DNA from: Cyclobacterium qasimii M12-11B
GTDB lineage: Bacteria; Bacteroidota; Bacteroidia; Cytophagales; Cyclobacteriaceae
DNA: 46,372 nt
Direction of reading: 5' to 3'
Assembly: GCF_000427295.1 (NCBI RefSeq)
Contig: NZ_ATNM01000153.1
Span: 1 to 46,372, forward strand
The notes beneath the pieces were generated by a model that was not told the origin of the DNA, did not search any database, and was given only the letters and a program-made list of their open reading frames with translations. Of the stretch, positions 7,869-15,607 are shown one piece after another. Both the position numbers and the translations under genes were made by a program. Numbering within the stretch: the stretch's first letter is position 1; every line of letters starts with the position of its first letter.

Positions 7869-9821
7869 TTAATCAAAAAAGTACCAACTTATCCCAACGT
7901 CCAACATGCCCTTTAGACCTGTATAATCTGGAGTAATAAAATAGCCATCATTAGACATTTGTCCCGCATTCAGATGATTGTATCTGAACAATACCCTTGT
8001 CCTGTTGATCCGGAAATTAAGAAATGCATCAGCAACTGGATAAGCATAAACATTGAAATTATCCTGTAGATAGAATTGCTGGGTGGCAGGCATGTAGGCC
8101 GGCGCATAATTGTCACTTCTATACCTTCCTTCTATACCCAACTGCACATAGACATGATCGTCAAATAATGGACCATCAAAGAAAAATCTGGTGTTTACAA
8201 AAAGTTCTGGGATACGAAATTTATCTGCAGCGCCTCCAGTTATCAAGGTGTAATAAGCCTCAGATTGCCAATGAAATTTTCCCGCAAAAACCAAATGGGA
8301 TTCCAAGCCTGGAATTACCATAAAGGCTTCAGCCGAAATCTGTTCGGGCACCATTTCTTCATTGTAGAAAATGTAATTGTTAATTCTATTGATGGTTAAA
8401 TTCGGTCTAATCTTGAAATTCTTAAAATCCCCTTTGATTGTACCTTTAATTTGATCTACTCCTGTACTTGAAAAATCATTGCTCCATTGATAATGATTGC
8501 CGCTATATTGCTGCTGCATCATATTTGGTTTGTAAAGCGCTTTGGTATAACTCACATCCAGAAATGGGGAAATGAATAATCCTTTTATGCGATAACCATC
8601 CGGAATAAGGTATTCCCCTTCTGCTTCAAAAATCCAGTTTTCATTTATTTCTCCCCTGAGGGCACCGCCAAGGGACAGCTCAGTAAAGGAGTTGTTGGAG
8701 GTGAAAAACCTACTGGCCATTCTTCCAGTCCTTAATTTTATAAATGCATTGTAATAAACAGGTCCAAAATCACCTTTAAACCCTACTTCATTCTTCCATT
8801 CGGAAAAATGATTGTGGTTGTTTGTTGTATCCTCTTTACTGAACAGGTTGTCTTCATTTTCTGAATTGAACCGATTACTATTAAAAAAGGTAGAGTCTGA
8901 AGTTCCTAAGTCAGAAAAGAAAGTTACAGCTTGTTTCTTTTTGTCAAATACATGATAAGCTTGCCATCCCTTTAATATTTCGTATTCCTGATAAAGGTGG
9001 TAATTCTGTCTTAAATCAACCGCTTTGGAGTTACTCAGCCATACCTTTGCATCCTCATAAGTAAAGTACAAGGAAGTTGTGTCTACACTTGGGGGTATAA
9101 TCCCTCCTTGTTCATTTACATTGTGCTTCATCCTGGTAATGGTGCCCAACAAAAAATACTTGCCATTATCCGACTTATAATTGGAATGGATCTCATAAGA
9201 ATCATTCACCACATTGTGGTCATCTCTTGTGGTTGGATTGAGTGTTTTGGTTGCCCTGATGGTATGGTAGCCTATCCCGATATTCCAATTAGGAGTGATG
9301 TTTCTGGCAAAGCCAATATCCAACTTGTTCCGGTTTCCTCCGCCAAAAAACGCCTCAATTTTTGTATAAGGAGATTTGGTGTTATAATACCGGATGCTGT
9401 CTGGAGTATTGTGGTAAATGTCATAGGAATGAAAGCCTGAAGTTCTACCAATTTGAGCGGGGACATCATAAAAAACAGGCCTGGCCGCTGTTCCCAGATT
9501 ACCAAGGTCCTGGTATTTGTACCAGGTATTGGCCACGGCCTCATAATTGTGAAATCCCGTAAGAGAAGTGTCCAATTCCAATTTCTTGAACCTATTGTTC
9601 CTAATGAAATTTTCATAGTAATAAAGCGATGTTCTTGGCCCATAAACCATCTTAGTAGAATCGTCAAGCAAGCCTTTTTTCATGGCATTATTCCCTTTCT
9701 CCTCATCAGAGAGAGGCTCTTTAGGCCTTTGTTGCTGCTGTGCCATAGAAGGAGCCATTAATGCAGCAGTTAATGCTAACAGCACGAAGAAAATTCTTGT
9801 ATTAAATTTCACTTTCTGCAT
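7869..9821 (-). CDS. Putative porin, outer-membrane beta-barrel
   Basis: A 650-residue protein with a signal peptide (about 1-27, FFVLLALTAALMAPSMAQ) and then a polar QQQQRPKEPLSDEE linker. The rest is dominated by alternating aromatic/polar strands (for example FFDGPLFDDHVYVQLGIEGRYR and ITRMKHNV) and ends with an aromatic-terminated strand, VGISWYFFD, the usual beta-barrel C-terminal signal. This matches the 'putative porin' family common in Cytophagales and Flavobacteriia, whose substrate is unknown. Its start codon lies 20 bases inside the lpxK reading frame, so the two are translationally coupled. The pairing suggests an envelope role, but no specific function can be read. Confidence 0.82.
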   Translation of the reverse strand: MQKVKFNTRIFFVLLALTAALMAPSMAQQQQRPKEPLSDEEKGNNAMKKGLLDDSTKMVYGPRTSLYYYENFIRNNRFKKLELDTSLTGFHNYEAVANTWYKYQDLGNLGTAARPVFYDVPAQIGRTSGFHSYDIYHNTPDSIRYYNTKSPYTKIEAFFGGGNRNKLDIGFARNITPNWNIGIGYHTIRATKTLNPTTRDDHNVVNDSYEIHSNYKSDNGKYFLLGTITRMKHNVNEQGGIIPPSVDTTSLYFTYEDAKVWLSNSKAVDLRQNYHLYQEYEILKGWQAYHVFDKKKQAVTFFSDLGTSDSTFFNSNRFNSENEDNLFSKEDTTNNHNHFSEWKNEVGFKGDFGPVYYNAFIKLRTGRMASRFFTSNNSFTELSLGGALRGEINENWIFEAEGEYLIPDGYRIKGLFISPFLDVSYTKALYKPNMMQQQYSGNHYQWSNDFSSTGVDQIKGTIKGDFKNFKIRPNLTINRINNYIFYNEEMVPEQISAEAFMVIPGLESHLVFAGKFHWQSEAYYTLITGGAADKFRIPELFVNTRFFFDGPLFDDHVYVQLGIEGRYRSDNYAPAYMPATQQFYLQDNFNVYAYPVADAFLNFRINRTRVLFRYNHLNAGQMSNDGYFITPDYTGLKGMLDVGISWYFFD

Positions 9822-10872
9822 TTTTGTTAATGATCATGCTTTTAATACTTTTTAAAAGCTGTTCTTCTTCTTTTTGCTCCATATCCACCTCCACAGGCAA
9901 CACAAAAACCGGAATATTTTTTATCAATTCCAACAATTTATTGTCCTTCAATTTTACAGCATCTTTCTCTGTTGTCAAAATGCACACACTTTGGGCCGAA
10001 TACTTTTTGTAAATATCGTTAATTCGCCCCATATCTTTTGGGGTATAGTAGTGATGGTCAGGAAAAGCCATTGTTTCCACCACCACTTTTTGCATAGCTT
10101 CTAATTTTAAACGTATTGGTTCAGGATCTACTATACCTGTAACCAAAATAAATTTATTGACTGGGTTAGGGAATTCTGGATTAATAGGATACGGCAGCCC
10201 ATATTTAAGTCCTGCAAAAAAGATGGGTTTTTCTGCCTGTAGATAGGTTGAAACTTTCCCTTTGAAGCTGTCTTTTTCCTGCTGCTCCATATTATCCGGG
10301 CATTTGGTAACCACTATCATATCAGCCCTGTTTACATTCTTTCTTCCTTCTCTCAATCTACCCACTGGCAGAAGATAATCATTAAAGAATGGGCTTTTAT
10401 AGGTTGTCAGCAAAATATTAAGGTCAGCCAAAAGATACCTGTGTTGGAATGCATCGTCGAGTACTATGGCCTCCACTTCTGGATTTTCTGCCAGTATCAT
10501 GGGAATGGCAAGAATCCTTTCCTCTCCAACTGCCACAGTCACTTTATCTTTAAACTTAGAATAGATCTGGAAAGGCTCATCTCCTATTTCACTAGGAGAA
10601 CTATCTCCCTGTGCCAATCTGTACCCAGTGGTTTTTCTTCCATAACCCCTACTTAATATAGCCAAATTAAAAGTCGATGAAAGGTGATTTATCAAAAACT
10701 CGACAAAAGGCGTTTTTCCGGTCCCTCCCACCGCCAAATTCCCAACAACAATTGTAGGCACCTCAAAAGGTTGACTTCTTTTAAGCCCTGCATCAAACAT
10801 CCTGTTTCTCAATGAAGTGATCCCGTCGTAGGTAAGGGCAAATGGAAACAGTAAAAAATCAACAAAACGCAT
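9802..10872 (-). CDS. lpxK: Tetraacyldisaccharide 4'-kinase
   Basis: A 356-residue inner-membrane-associated kinase that phosphorylates the 4' position of the tetraacyldisaccharide 1-phosphate lipid A precursor with ATP, the sixth step of the Raetz pathway. The Walker A motif GGTGKT is at 49-54 within the family signature VGNLAVGGTGKTPFVEFL. An N-terminal hydrophobic helix (VDFLLFPFALTYDGITSLRN) is the membrane anchor. ILSRGYGRK, LDDAFQHR and the later TTEKDAVKL are all family hallmarks. Length is normal. It is the first gene of a series with the porin and miaE, divergent from the Nif3-like gene across a 44-base gap holding a matching promoter element (10910-10917). The call is secure. Confidence 0.96.
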   Translation of the reverse strand: MRFVDFLLFPFALTYDGITSLRNRMFDAGLKRSQPFEVPTIVVGNLAVGGTGKTPFVEFLINHLSSTFNLAILSRGYGRKTTGYRLAQGDSSPSEIGDEPFQIYSKFKDKVTVAVGEERILAIPMILAENPEVEAIVLDDAFQHRYLLADLNILLTTYKSPFFNDYLLPVGRLREGRKNVNRADMIVVTKCPDNMEQQEKDSFKGKVSTYLQAEKPIFFAGLKYGLPYPINPEFPNPVNKFILVTGIVDPEPIRLKLEAMQKVVVETMAFPDHHYYTPKDMGRINDIYKKYSAQSVCILTTEKDAVKLKDNKLLELIKNIPVFVLPVEVDMEQKEEEQLLKSIKSMIINKNAESEI

Positions 10873-10886
10873 TGGTGTTTTTTTTG

Positions 10887-10894
10887 TAGTTTTG
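10887..10894 (+). promoter_or_regulatory. -7 element for the Nif3-like gene
   Basis: TAGTTTTG matches the Bacteroidota -7 consensus TAnnTTTG exactly and lies 22 bases before the ATG at 10917. No TTG sits at ideal -33 spacing, so the promoter is only partly supported. Confidence 0.45.
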
Positions 10895-10909
10895 GGAGTA
10901 AAACGAAAG

Positions 10910-10917
10910 CAAATATA
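10910..10917 (-). promoter_or_regulatory. -7 element for lpxK
   Basis: Read on the minus strand this is TATATTTG, an exact TAnnTTTG match. It lies 37 bases upstream of the lpxK start and touches the first base of the Nif3-like start codon, so it faces the plus-strand element at 10887-10894. No TTG lies at ideal -33 spacing. Confidence 0.42.
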
Positions 10918-12017
10918 TGGTTTATTTGATTAAGGATATCATATCTTATCTGGAAAACCTAGCGCCAACGGCCTACCAGGAAAGTTATGACAATGCAGGA
11001 TTAATTGTAGGCAACCCCTTGGCCGAGGTAAATGGGATCATTTGTTCACTCGATGTTACGGAGGAAGTGGTACAAGAGGCCATAGAGAAAAAATGCAACC
11101 TTATAGTAGCGCACCACCCTATTGTTTTTAGAGGACTTAAGCGTTTGACCGGCAAAGACTATATAGAACGTACGGTAATTGCTGCTATCAAAAATGACAT
11201 TGCTATCTACGCCATCCATACCAACCTGGATGCTGTAAGCCAAGGTGTCAACCATAAGATTGCGGAAAAAATAGGTTTATTGAAACCTCAAATCTTAGCG
11301 CCAAAAAAAGGCATTATATCCAAGCTCACTACCTTTATTCCCAAAGGAAATGTTGATGAGGTGGTGGAAGAATTATATGCTGCAGGTGCTGGAAATATTG
11401 GGAATTATTCCAATTGTAGCTTCCGGTCTGAAGGAATAGGAAGTTTTCTACCGAAAGAAGGGGCTAAGCCAACACTTGGGGAAAAAGGAGCGCTTTCGGC
11501 TATAGAAGAAACAAAGGTGGAATTAATATTTCCCAGTCACCTGGAAAATAAAATCATCAATACTTTAAAAACGGCACATCCTTACGAAGAAGTGGCTTAT
11601 TACCTTCAAATTTTGGAAAACAAAAACCAAGAAGTAGGCTCTGGCATGGTCGGCACATTGCCAGAACCACTGTCTGGCAAAGATTTTCTGCTTCATTTAA
11701 AGGCATCGATGGGGCTGCAGGTAATAAAACATACAGCTATTTCGAATAAAAAAGTAAGTAAAATTGCAATTTGCGGAGGGGCAGGGATTTTTCTGCTGAG
11801 TCATGCCAAAAGCGCCGGAGCGGACGTTTTTGTGACTGCTGACATCAAATATCACGAGTTCTTTGATGCTGAAAAGGATATCTTATTGACCGACATAGGA
11901 CACTATGAAAGTGAAATTTACACAAAAGAACTATTAAAAGACATATTGTCAGGAAAATTTAGTAATATTGCAACCTATTTGACAAATGTAATTACAAATC
12001 CTATAAGTTACCTATAG
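10917..12017 (+). CDS. Nif3-like dinuclear metal center protein
   Basis: A 366-residue member of the NIF3/YbgI family (GTP cyclohydrolase I type 2 / YqfO-like). Metal-binding residues are visible: H66-H67 in NLIVAHHPIVFRG, HTNLDAV (about 102-108), and the C-terminal GHYESE (about 331-336). The middle (about 130-240) is the extra PII-like domain typical of the about-370-residue bacterial forms, containing HPYEEVAYYL. Family members form toroidal hexamers with two metals per subunit; their cellular function is unsettled. It is followed after 3 bases by the coiled-coil zinc-ribbon protein, a gene pair widespread in bacteria and probably co-transcribed and co-functional. Confidence 0.92.
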   Translation: MVYLIKDIISYLENLAPTAYQESYDNAGLIVGNPLAEVNGIICSLDVTEEVVQEAIEKKCNLIVAHHPIVFRGLKRLTGKDYIERTVIAAIKNDIAIYAIHTNLDAVSQGVNHKIAEKIGLLKPQILAPKKGIISKLTTFIPKGNVDEVVEELYAAGAGNIGNYSNCSFRSEGIGSFLPKEGAKPTLGEKGALSAIEETKVELIFPSHLENKIINTLKTAHPYEEVAYYLQILENKNQEVGSGMVGTLPEPLSGKDFLLHLKASMGLQVIKHTAISNKKVSKIAICGGAGIFLLSHAKSAGADVFVTADIKYHEFFDAEKDILLTDIGHYESEIYTKELLKDILSGKFSNIATYLTNVITNPISYL

Positions 12018-12020
12018 TAC

Positions 12021-12791
12021 ATGGAAAGTCCAGTCGCACAAAAATTAGAAGCAATTCTCAACTTACAAAATATCGATTCCCGTCTTGACGCAATATTTAA
12101 GGTGAGGGGAGCACTTCCTGAGGAAGTCCAGGATTTGGAAGATGAGATAATAGGATACGAAACCCGTTTAAGCAAATTTAATGCTGATATATCCTCCATG
12201 GAGGACGAAATCAAAAAGTACAAAGATGCCATAAAAGATTCCGAAAAGCTGATCAAAAAATACCAGGATCAGCAAATGAATGTAAGGAATAACAGGGAAT
12301 ATGATGCAATCACCAAGGAATTGGAATTGCAAGATCTCGAAATCCAGGTATCAAAAAAGAAGATTACCGAAACTCAGGTAAGAATTGAAAGCAAGCAAAA
12401 GGATATCGAAGCCCTTAATGACATCTTAAAGGACAGACAAAAAGATCTGGACCAAAAGAAAGGTGAACTTGATACCATCGTCTCTGAAAGTGAAAACGAA
12501 GAGAAGAAGCTTAAAAACGACATGGAAAAAGCTGCCAAAAAGGTAGATGCCAGGTTGATCAAATCTTACGACAAAATCAGAACCAATGCTAAAAATGGCT
12601 TGGCTGTTGTTTTGGTTAAGCGTGGTGCCTGCGGAGGTTGTTTCAATATAGTTCCTCCTCAAAGACAAGCTGAGATTAGAGAAAGAAAGAAAATCATAGT
12701 ATGTGAGCATTGCGGTAGAATACTCGCGGGAGTTGAAGACGAAGTCGTCGAAGAACCAGCACCAAAGAGAAAAAGAAGCAGCAAAGCATAA
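12021..12791 (+). CDS. Coiled-coil C4 zinc-ribbon protein
   Basis: A 256-residue protein with a long heptad-rich helical hairpin (about 1-180, rich in Glu, Lys, Asp and Leu) and a C-terminal C4 zinc ribbon: CGGC (about 204-207) and CEHC (about 229-232). The tail is basic (KRKRSS). This is the zf-RING_7/CT398-like family, which often sits beside Nif3-like genes, as here. Homologues have been linked to secretion or to nucleic-acid-associated roles, but none is established for this group. Start 3 bases after the upstream stop implies an operon, and a strong terminator follows at 12797-12832. The structural description is firm; the function is unknown. Confidence 0.9.
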   Translation: MESPVAQKLEAILNLQNIDSRLDAIFKVRGALPEEVQDLEDEIIGYETRLSKFNADISSMEDEIKKYKDAIKDSEKLIKKYQDQQMNVRNNREYDAITKELELQDLEIQVSKKKITETQVRIESKQKDIEALNDILKDRQKDLDQKKGELDTIVSESENEEKKLKNDMEKAAKKVDARLIKSYDKIRTNAKNGLAVVLVKRGACGGCFNIVPPQRQAEIRERKKIIVCEHCGRILAGVEDEVVEEPAPKRKRSSKA

Positions 12792-12796
12792 ATCTT

Positions 12797-12832
12797 AAAA
12801 AATCCGGAAATTAAATTTCCGGATTTTTTTTT
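12797..12832 (+). terminator. Intrinsic terminator after the zinc-ribbon gene
   Basis: The stem core AATCCGGAAAT (12801-12811) pairs with ATTTCCGGATT (12815-12825) around a 3-base loop. Flanking A and T runs extend the stem, and a long T tract follows. It ends the Nif3-like/zinc-ribbon operon. Confidence 0.9.
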
Positions 12833-12888
12833 ACTTAATCCAATTCCCTTATTGACTCGTATATTATAATTGTATATATTACGATTCT

Positions 12889-13299
12889 ATGAAAAAGGTA
12901 TTATTGGTTCTTACGGCATGTATCCTCACATTTCTTTCTACTGCAAAAGAGAGATCTGACAAAACCTTTTTGATTATTTTTGACAAGGATGAGCTGGCTT
13001 ATCACCAAGCGAATCCCAGTATCATGGAGGTGAATTTTTCAAACGCTTTCGATACCAAACTTTATTTGGGAAACTCTGAAACAGCTTTATTGGTAACTGT
13101 ACCATTTGCAGATTGGACCGTTTGTGAAATGGGTCAGGCCATTGTAAAAGTATCCAAAAGCAAGGAATTACCCCTGGAACAGGTTGCATTTAGAATCATT
13201 GACATAGATGCAAGTCAACAAAATTTCAAATCATTGCTTTCAGAATCGCCAGATCAAAATACCAAAGCAAAAAGCCCTCTTGTAAAGCTTAACCTATAG
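12889..13299 (+). CDS. Small secreted protein of unknown function
   Basis: A 136-residue protein beginning with a signal peptide (KKVLLVLTACILTFLSTA). The mature part has alternating hydrophobic strands (KTFLIIFDKDELAY, KLYLGNSETALLVTVPF, VAFRIIDIDA) and a single Cys in WTVCEMG. I do not recognise a family. It lies after a strong terminator, so it has its own promoter, though no TAnnTTTG match is seen in the AT-rich 96 bases upstream. Its last 11 bases overlap the end of the convergent histidine phosphatase gene. Coding is likely because of the clean signal peptide and its placement; function is unknown. Confidence 0.72.
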   Translation: MKKVLLVLTACILTFLSTAKERSDKTFLIIFDKDELAYHQANPSIMEVNFSNAFDTKLYLGNSETALLVTVPFADWTVCEMGQAIVKVSKSKELPLEQVAFRIIDIDASQQNFKSLLSESPDQNTKAKSPLVKLNL

Positions 13300-13918
13300 C
13301 ATCCTTGCTAATAGACGGAGAGGGGTGATAACTATCCAAATAAACGATGCCATCACTTTTCTCTTCCAAGACATAGCAACACAGGTTCTCATGCCTAAAA
13401 GCATCCATATACCTTAAATCATACCCCAATGCAACGGTCATAAGTATTCTAATGGCCCTACCATGCATACAAACCAGGATATTTTCGCCTCCTGTCTCAA
13501 GAATATGATCGAAAGCACGCTTTAAACGCTTTGCCACTTCTACTGGAGATTCTCCACCATCTATTTTGTGATCTAGTTCTCCAGTCGACCACCTTCCCAG
13601 CATGTCAAGATAATATTGGTTTTCCTGATGATCCATTGGCAATCCTTCATAATTACCCCAAGAGATCTCATTTAAATCCACCAATTTTTCCTCAGGTATT
13701 TCTGGATTTAAAAATTTTGCGATTGATTGCCGTGTTCTGATCAGCCCTGAATAATAAATATGATCAAAAGGAATACCTTTGAAATTCTCATAAAAAGCGG
13801 CTGCCTGCATTTCTCCTGTGGAATTAATAGGCGCATCAATACCACTTCCCTGTACTACTCCTTTAAGGTTATAGTCAGTTTGTCCATGCCTTACCACATA
13901 TATTTTTTTTGTCCTCAA
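13289..13918 (-). CDS. Histidine phosphatase family protein
   Basis: A 209-residue branch-1 histidine phosphatase (phosphoglycerate-mutase-like). The catalytic motif is R10-H11-G12 in VVRHGQTDYN. Further family residues are the second Arg in SGLIRTRQS, the catalytic acid region LNEISWGNYEG, and the second His in CMHGRAIRI. It would hydrolyse a phosphomonoester through a phospho-His intermediate; members include CobC-like and mutase-like enzymes and the substrate is not predictable. It is divergent from the menaquinone operon (53-base gap) and convergent with the small secreted protein. The start MRTKKIYVVRHG fits the family. Confidence 0.92.
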   Translation of the reverse strand: MRTKKIYVVRHGQTDYNLKGVVQGSGIDAPINSTGEMQAAAFYENFKGIPFDHIYYSGLIRTRQSIAKFLNPEIPEEKLVDLNEISWGNYEGLPMDHQENQYYLDMLGRWSTGELDHKIDGGESPVEVAKRLKRAFDHILETGGENILVCMHGRAIRILMTVALGYDLRYMDAFRHENLCCYVLEEKSDGIVYLDSYHPSPSISKDAIG

Positions 13919-13926
13919 GATTTCCT

Positions 13927-13934
13927 TAATTTTG
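13927..13934 (+). promoter_or_regulatory. -7 element of the menaquinone operon
   Basis: TAATTTTG is an exact match to TAnnTTTG, 37 bases before the ATG at 13972 and inside the 53-base divergent gap. A TTTG at 13908-13911 lies 15 bases upstream, slightly short of the usual -33 spacing. Confidence 0.5.
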
Positions 13935-13971
13935 GTTCAAGGTTCAAAGAAAAAATTTTATCCCATATAAC

Positions 13972-14391
13972 ATGATATTTAAGAAAAAACCCGACACGGA
14001 TTTTTTAAATAATCTTGGAAAGGACAATATGTCCGGCTTTCTAGAAATAAATTTCACTGATATAGGAGATGATTTCCTAGAAGCAGAAATGCCCGTAAAC
14101 AATAAAACCAAACAACCCATGGGCTTGTTACATGGTGGAGCCAACGTAGTATTGGCTGAAACCTTGGGATCTGTTGCTGCTATGCTTTCACTTGAAAATG
14201 AAAATGAATACGCTGTAGGATTAGAAATCAATGCCAACCACCTACGATCTGTTAAAGAAGGAAAAGTAAAAGGCAAAGCGATGCCCGTTCACCTCGGAAG
14301 AAAAACACAGGTCTGGGAAATTAAAATTTGGGATGATAAAGGCAAACTATCCTGCATTAGCCGATTAACTGTGGCTATTTTACAAAAGTAA
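13972..14391 (+). CDS. Hotdog-fold thioesterase, probable DHNA-CoA thioesterase
   Basis: A 139-residue PaaI/YdiI-type thioesterase. The signature GLLHGGANVVLAETLGSVAA contains the H-G-G turn and the catalytic Glu in the hotdog central helix, as in E. coli YdiI (MenI). The rest (VGLEINANHLRSVKEGKVKGKA and KTQVWEIKIWDDKGKLSC) is a standard hotdog sheet. It is the first gene of an operon with isochorismate synthase (5-base gap) and menD. The best-supported role is therefore hydrolysis of 1,4-dihydroxy-2-naphthoyl-CoA in menaquinone synthesis. Family membership is secure; the exact substrate is inferred from context. Confidence 0.88.
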   Translation: MIFKKKPDTDFLNNLGKDNMSGFLEINFTDIGDDFLEAEMPVNNKTKQPMGLLHGGANVVLAETLGSVAAMLSLENENEYAVGLEINANHLRSVKEGKVKGKAMPVHLGRKTQVWEIKIWDDKGKLSCISRLTVAILQK

Positions 14392-14396
14392 AACCT

Positions 14397-15605
14397 ATGG
14401 AAGCCACCAATACATTAATAAACGCCTCCAAAGAGCTTGTGATTTCCTCGCTTTTGGTAAATGCGCTTAGAAACAATGCGGCAATAGCCATTTGGCGAAA
14501 ACCAGGTTCGTCGACTGTTGAAGCCATTACTGATAAAGACCAGGAAGGATACATTGGTCAGCTAAAGGATTTGGATCGTCTCCCTCCGGGATTTATGATT
14601 CACCCCTTTATAAGCTCTCAACTACACCCTCCACTCTACATTAAAGCCACCAATTATTTTTCCTTCAATCTCAATGAGGAAGCAACTGATGCATCACAGA
14701 TTGGAGAACTACCATACATAGGTGAAGGCAAGGCTGCAGAACTGGCGGTTGAAATCAGAAAGTTCATCCATAATTCACAGCCCAAGGCTACTGTTACGAC
14801 TACAACGAAATCGAACTTTATCGAAACCGTTAATAAGGCCATTGAAGCAATCAATTCTGGAGAATTATTTAAAGTAGTCCCAGCAAAGGTGAAAAGCATT
14901 GAGTTACCCAATAATTTTGACCTGGCCTCAGTGTTTCTAAATCTTTGCAAAGCTTACCCAAATGCCTTTATCAATTGCTTTTATAGTGAAAAAACAGGGC
15001 TTTGGATAGGTGCGAGTCCCGAAACCCTGATTAAAACCAAAGGCGACAAATTCTTCACCATGGCTTTGGCTGGCACTCAAAAAGCAAAAGGAGAAAACCC
15101 ACTCAAAAATGCTGCCTGGACGCAGAAAGAAATAGAAGAACAGGCTTTGGTAAGCCGTTATATAGTAGACTGCTTCAAAAAAATCCGACTTAGAGAATAC
15201 AGTGAAATAGGTCCTAAAACCACAGTAGCAGGAGACCTTTTACACCTTAAATCGGAATTTTTAGTGGACATGAAAAGCACAAACTTCCCCCAGCTTGGCA
15301 GTGTGATGCTTGAACTTTTGCACCCAACTTCAGCCATTTGCGGTATGCCCAAAGAAAAAGCAATGGAATTCCTACATTCAGAGGAAACCTTTGACAGATC
15401 TTATTTCGCTGGATTCATTGGCCCTGTAAATATGAATGAGGAAACATCATTGTATGTTAATCTTCGTTGCGCTAAATTAGACAATAAAGAGACCTTGCTA
15501 TTTGCCGGTGCAGGTATTACTGAAGACTCAGTACCGGAAAAAGAATGGGAAGAGACTGAATTGAAATGTAATATTATTGGCCAGTTTATTCAACCCAAAA
15601 AGTAA
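14397..15605 (+). CDS. menF: Isochorismate synthase (chorismate-binding enzyme)
   Basis: A 402-residue member of the chorismate-utilizing family (MenF/EntC/TrpE fold) that converts chorismate to isochorismate, the first committed menaquinone step. Visible hallmarks are FKVVPAKVKSIEL, GASPETLIKTKGDKFFTMALAGT, LHPTSAICGMPKEKAMEFL and the terminal GAGITEDSVPEKEWEETELK with the Mg-binding acids. The first 130 residues are the poorly conserved N-terminal part. It sits between the hotdog thioesterase and menD with gaps of 5 and 2 bases, which favours MenF over siderophore EntC or a salicylate synthase. Confidence 0.93.
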   Translation: MEATNTLINASKELVISSLLVNALRNNAAIAIWRKPGSSTVEAITDKDQEGYIGQLKDLDRLPPGFMIHPFISSQLHPPLYIKATNYFSFNLNEEATDASQIGELPYIGEGKAAELAVEIRKFIHNSQPKATVTTTTKSNFIETVNKAIEAINSGELFKVVPAKVKSIELPNNFDLASVFLNLCKAYPNAFINCFYSEKTGLWIGASPETLIKTKGDKFFTMALAGTQKAKGENPLKNAAWTQKEIEEQALVSRYIVDCFKKIRLREYSEIGPKTTVAGDLLHLKSEFLVDMKSTNFPQLGSVMLELLHPTSAICGMPKEKAMEFLHSEETFDRSYFAGFIGPVNMNEETSLYVNLRCAKLDNKETLLFAGAGITEDSVPEKEWEETELKCNIIGQFIQPKK

Positions 15606-15607
15606 TT

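Noticed and set aside
9272-9667. 131-codon minus-strand frame inside the porin gene
   Set aside because: Lies wholly within the beta-barrel gene in another frame; composition is that of a shadow frame.
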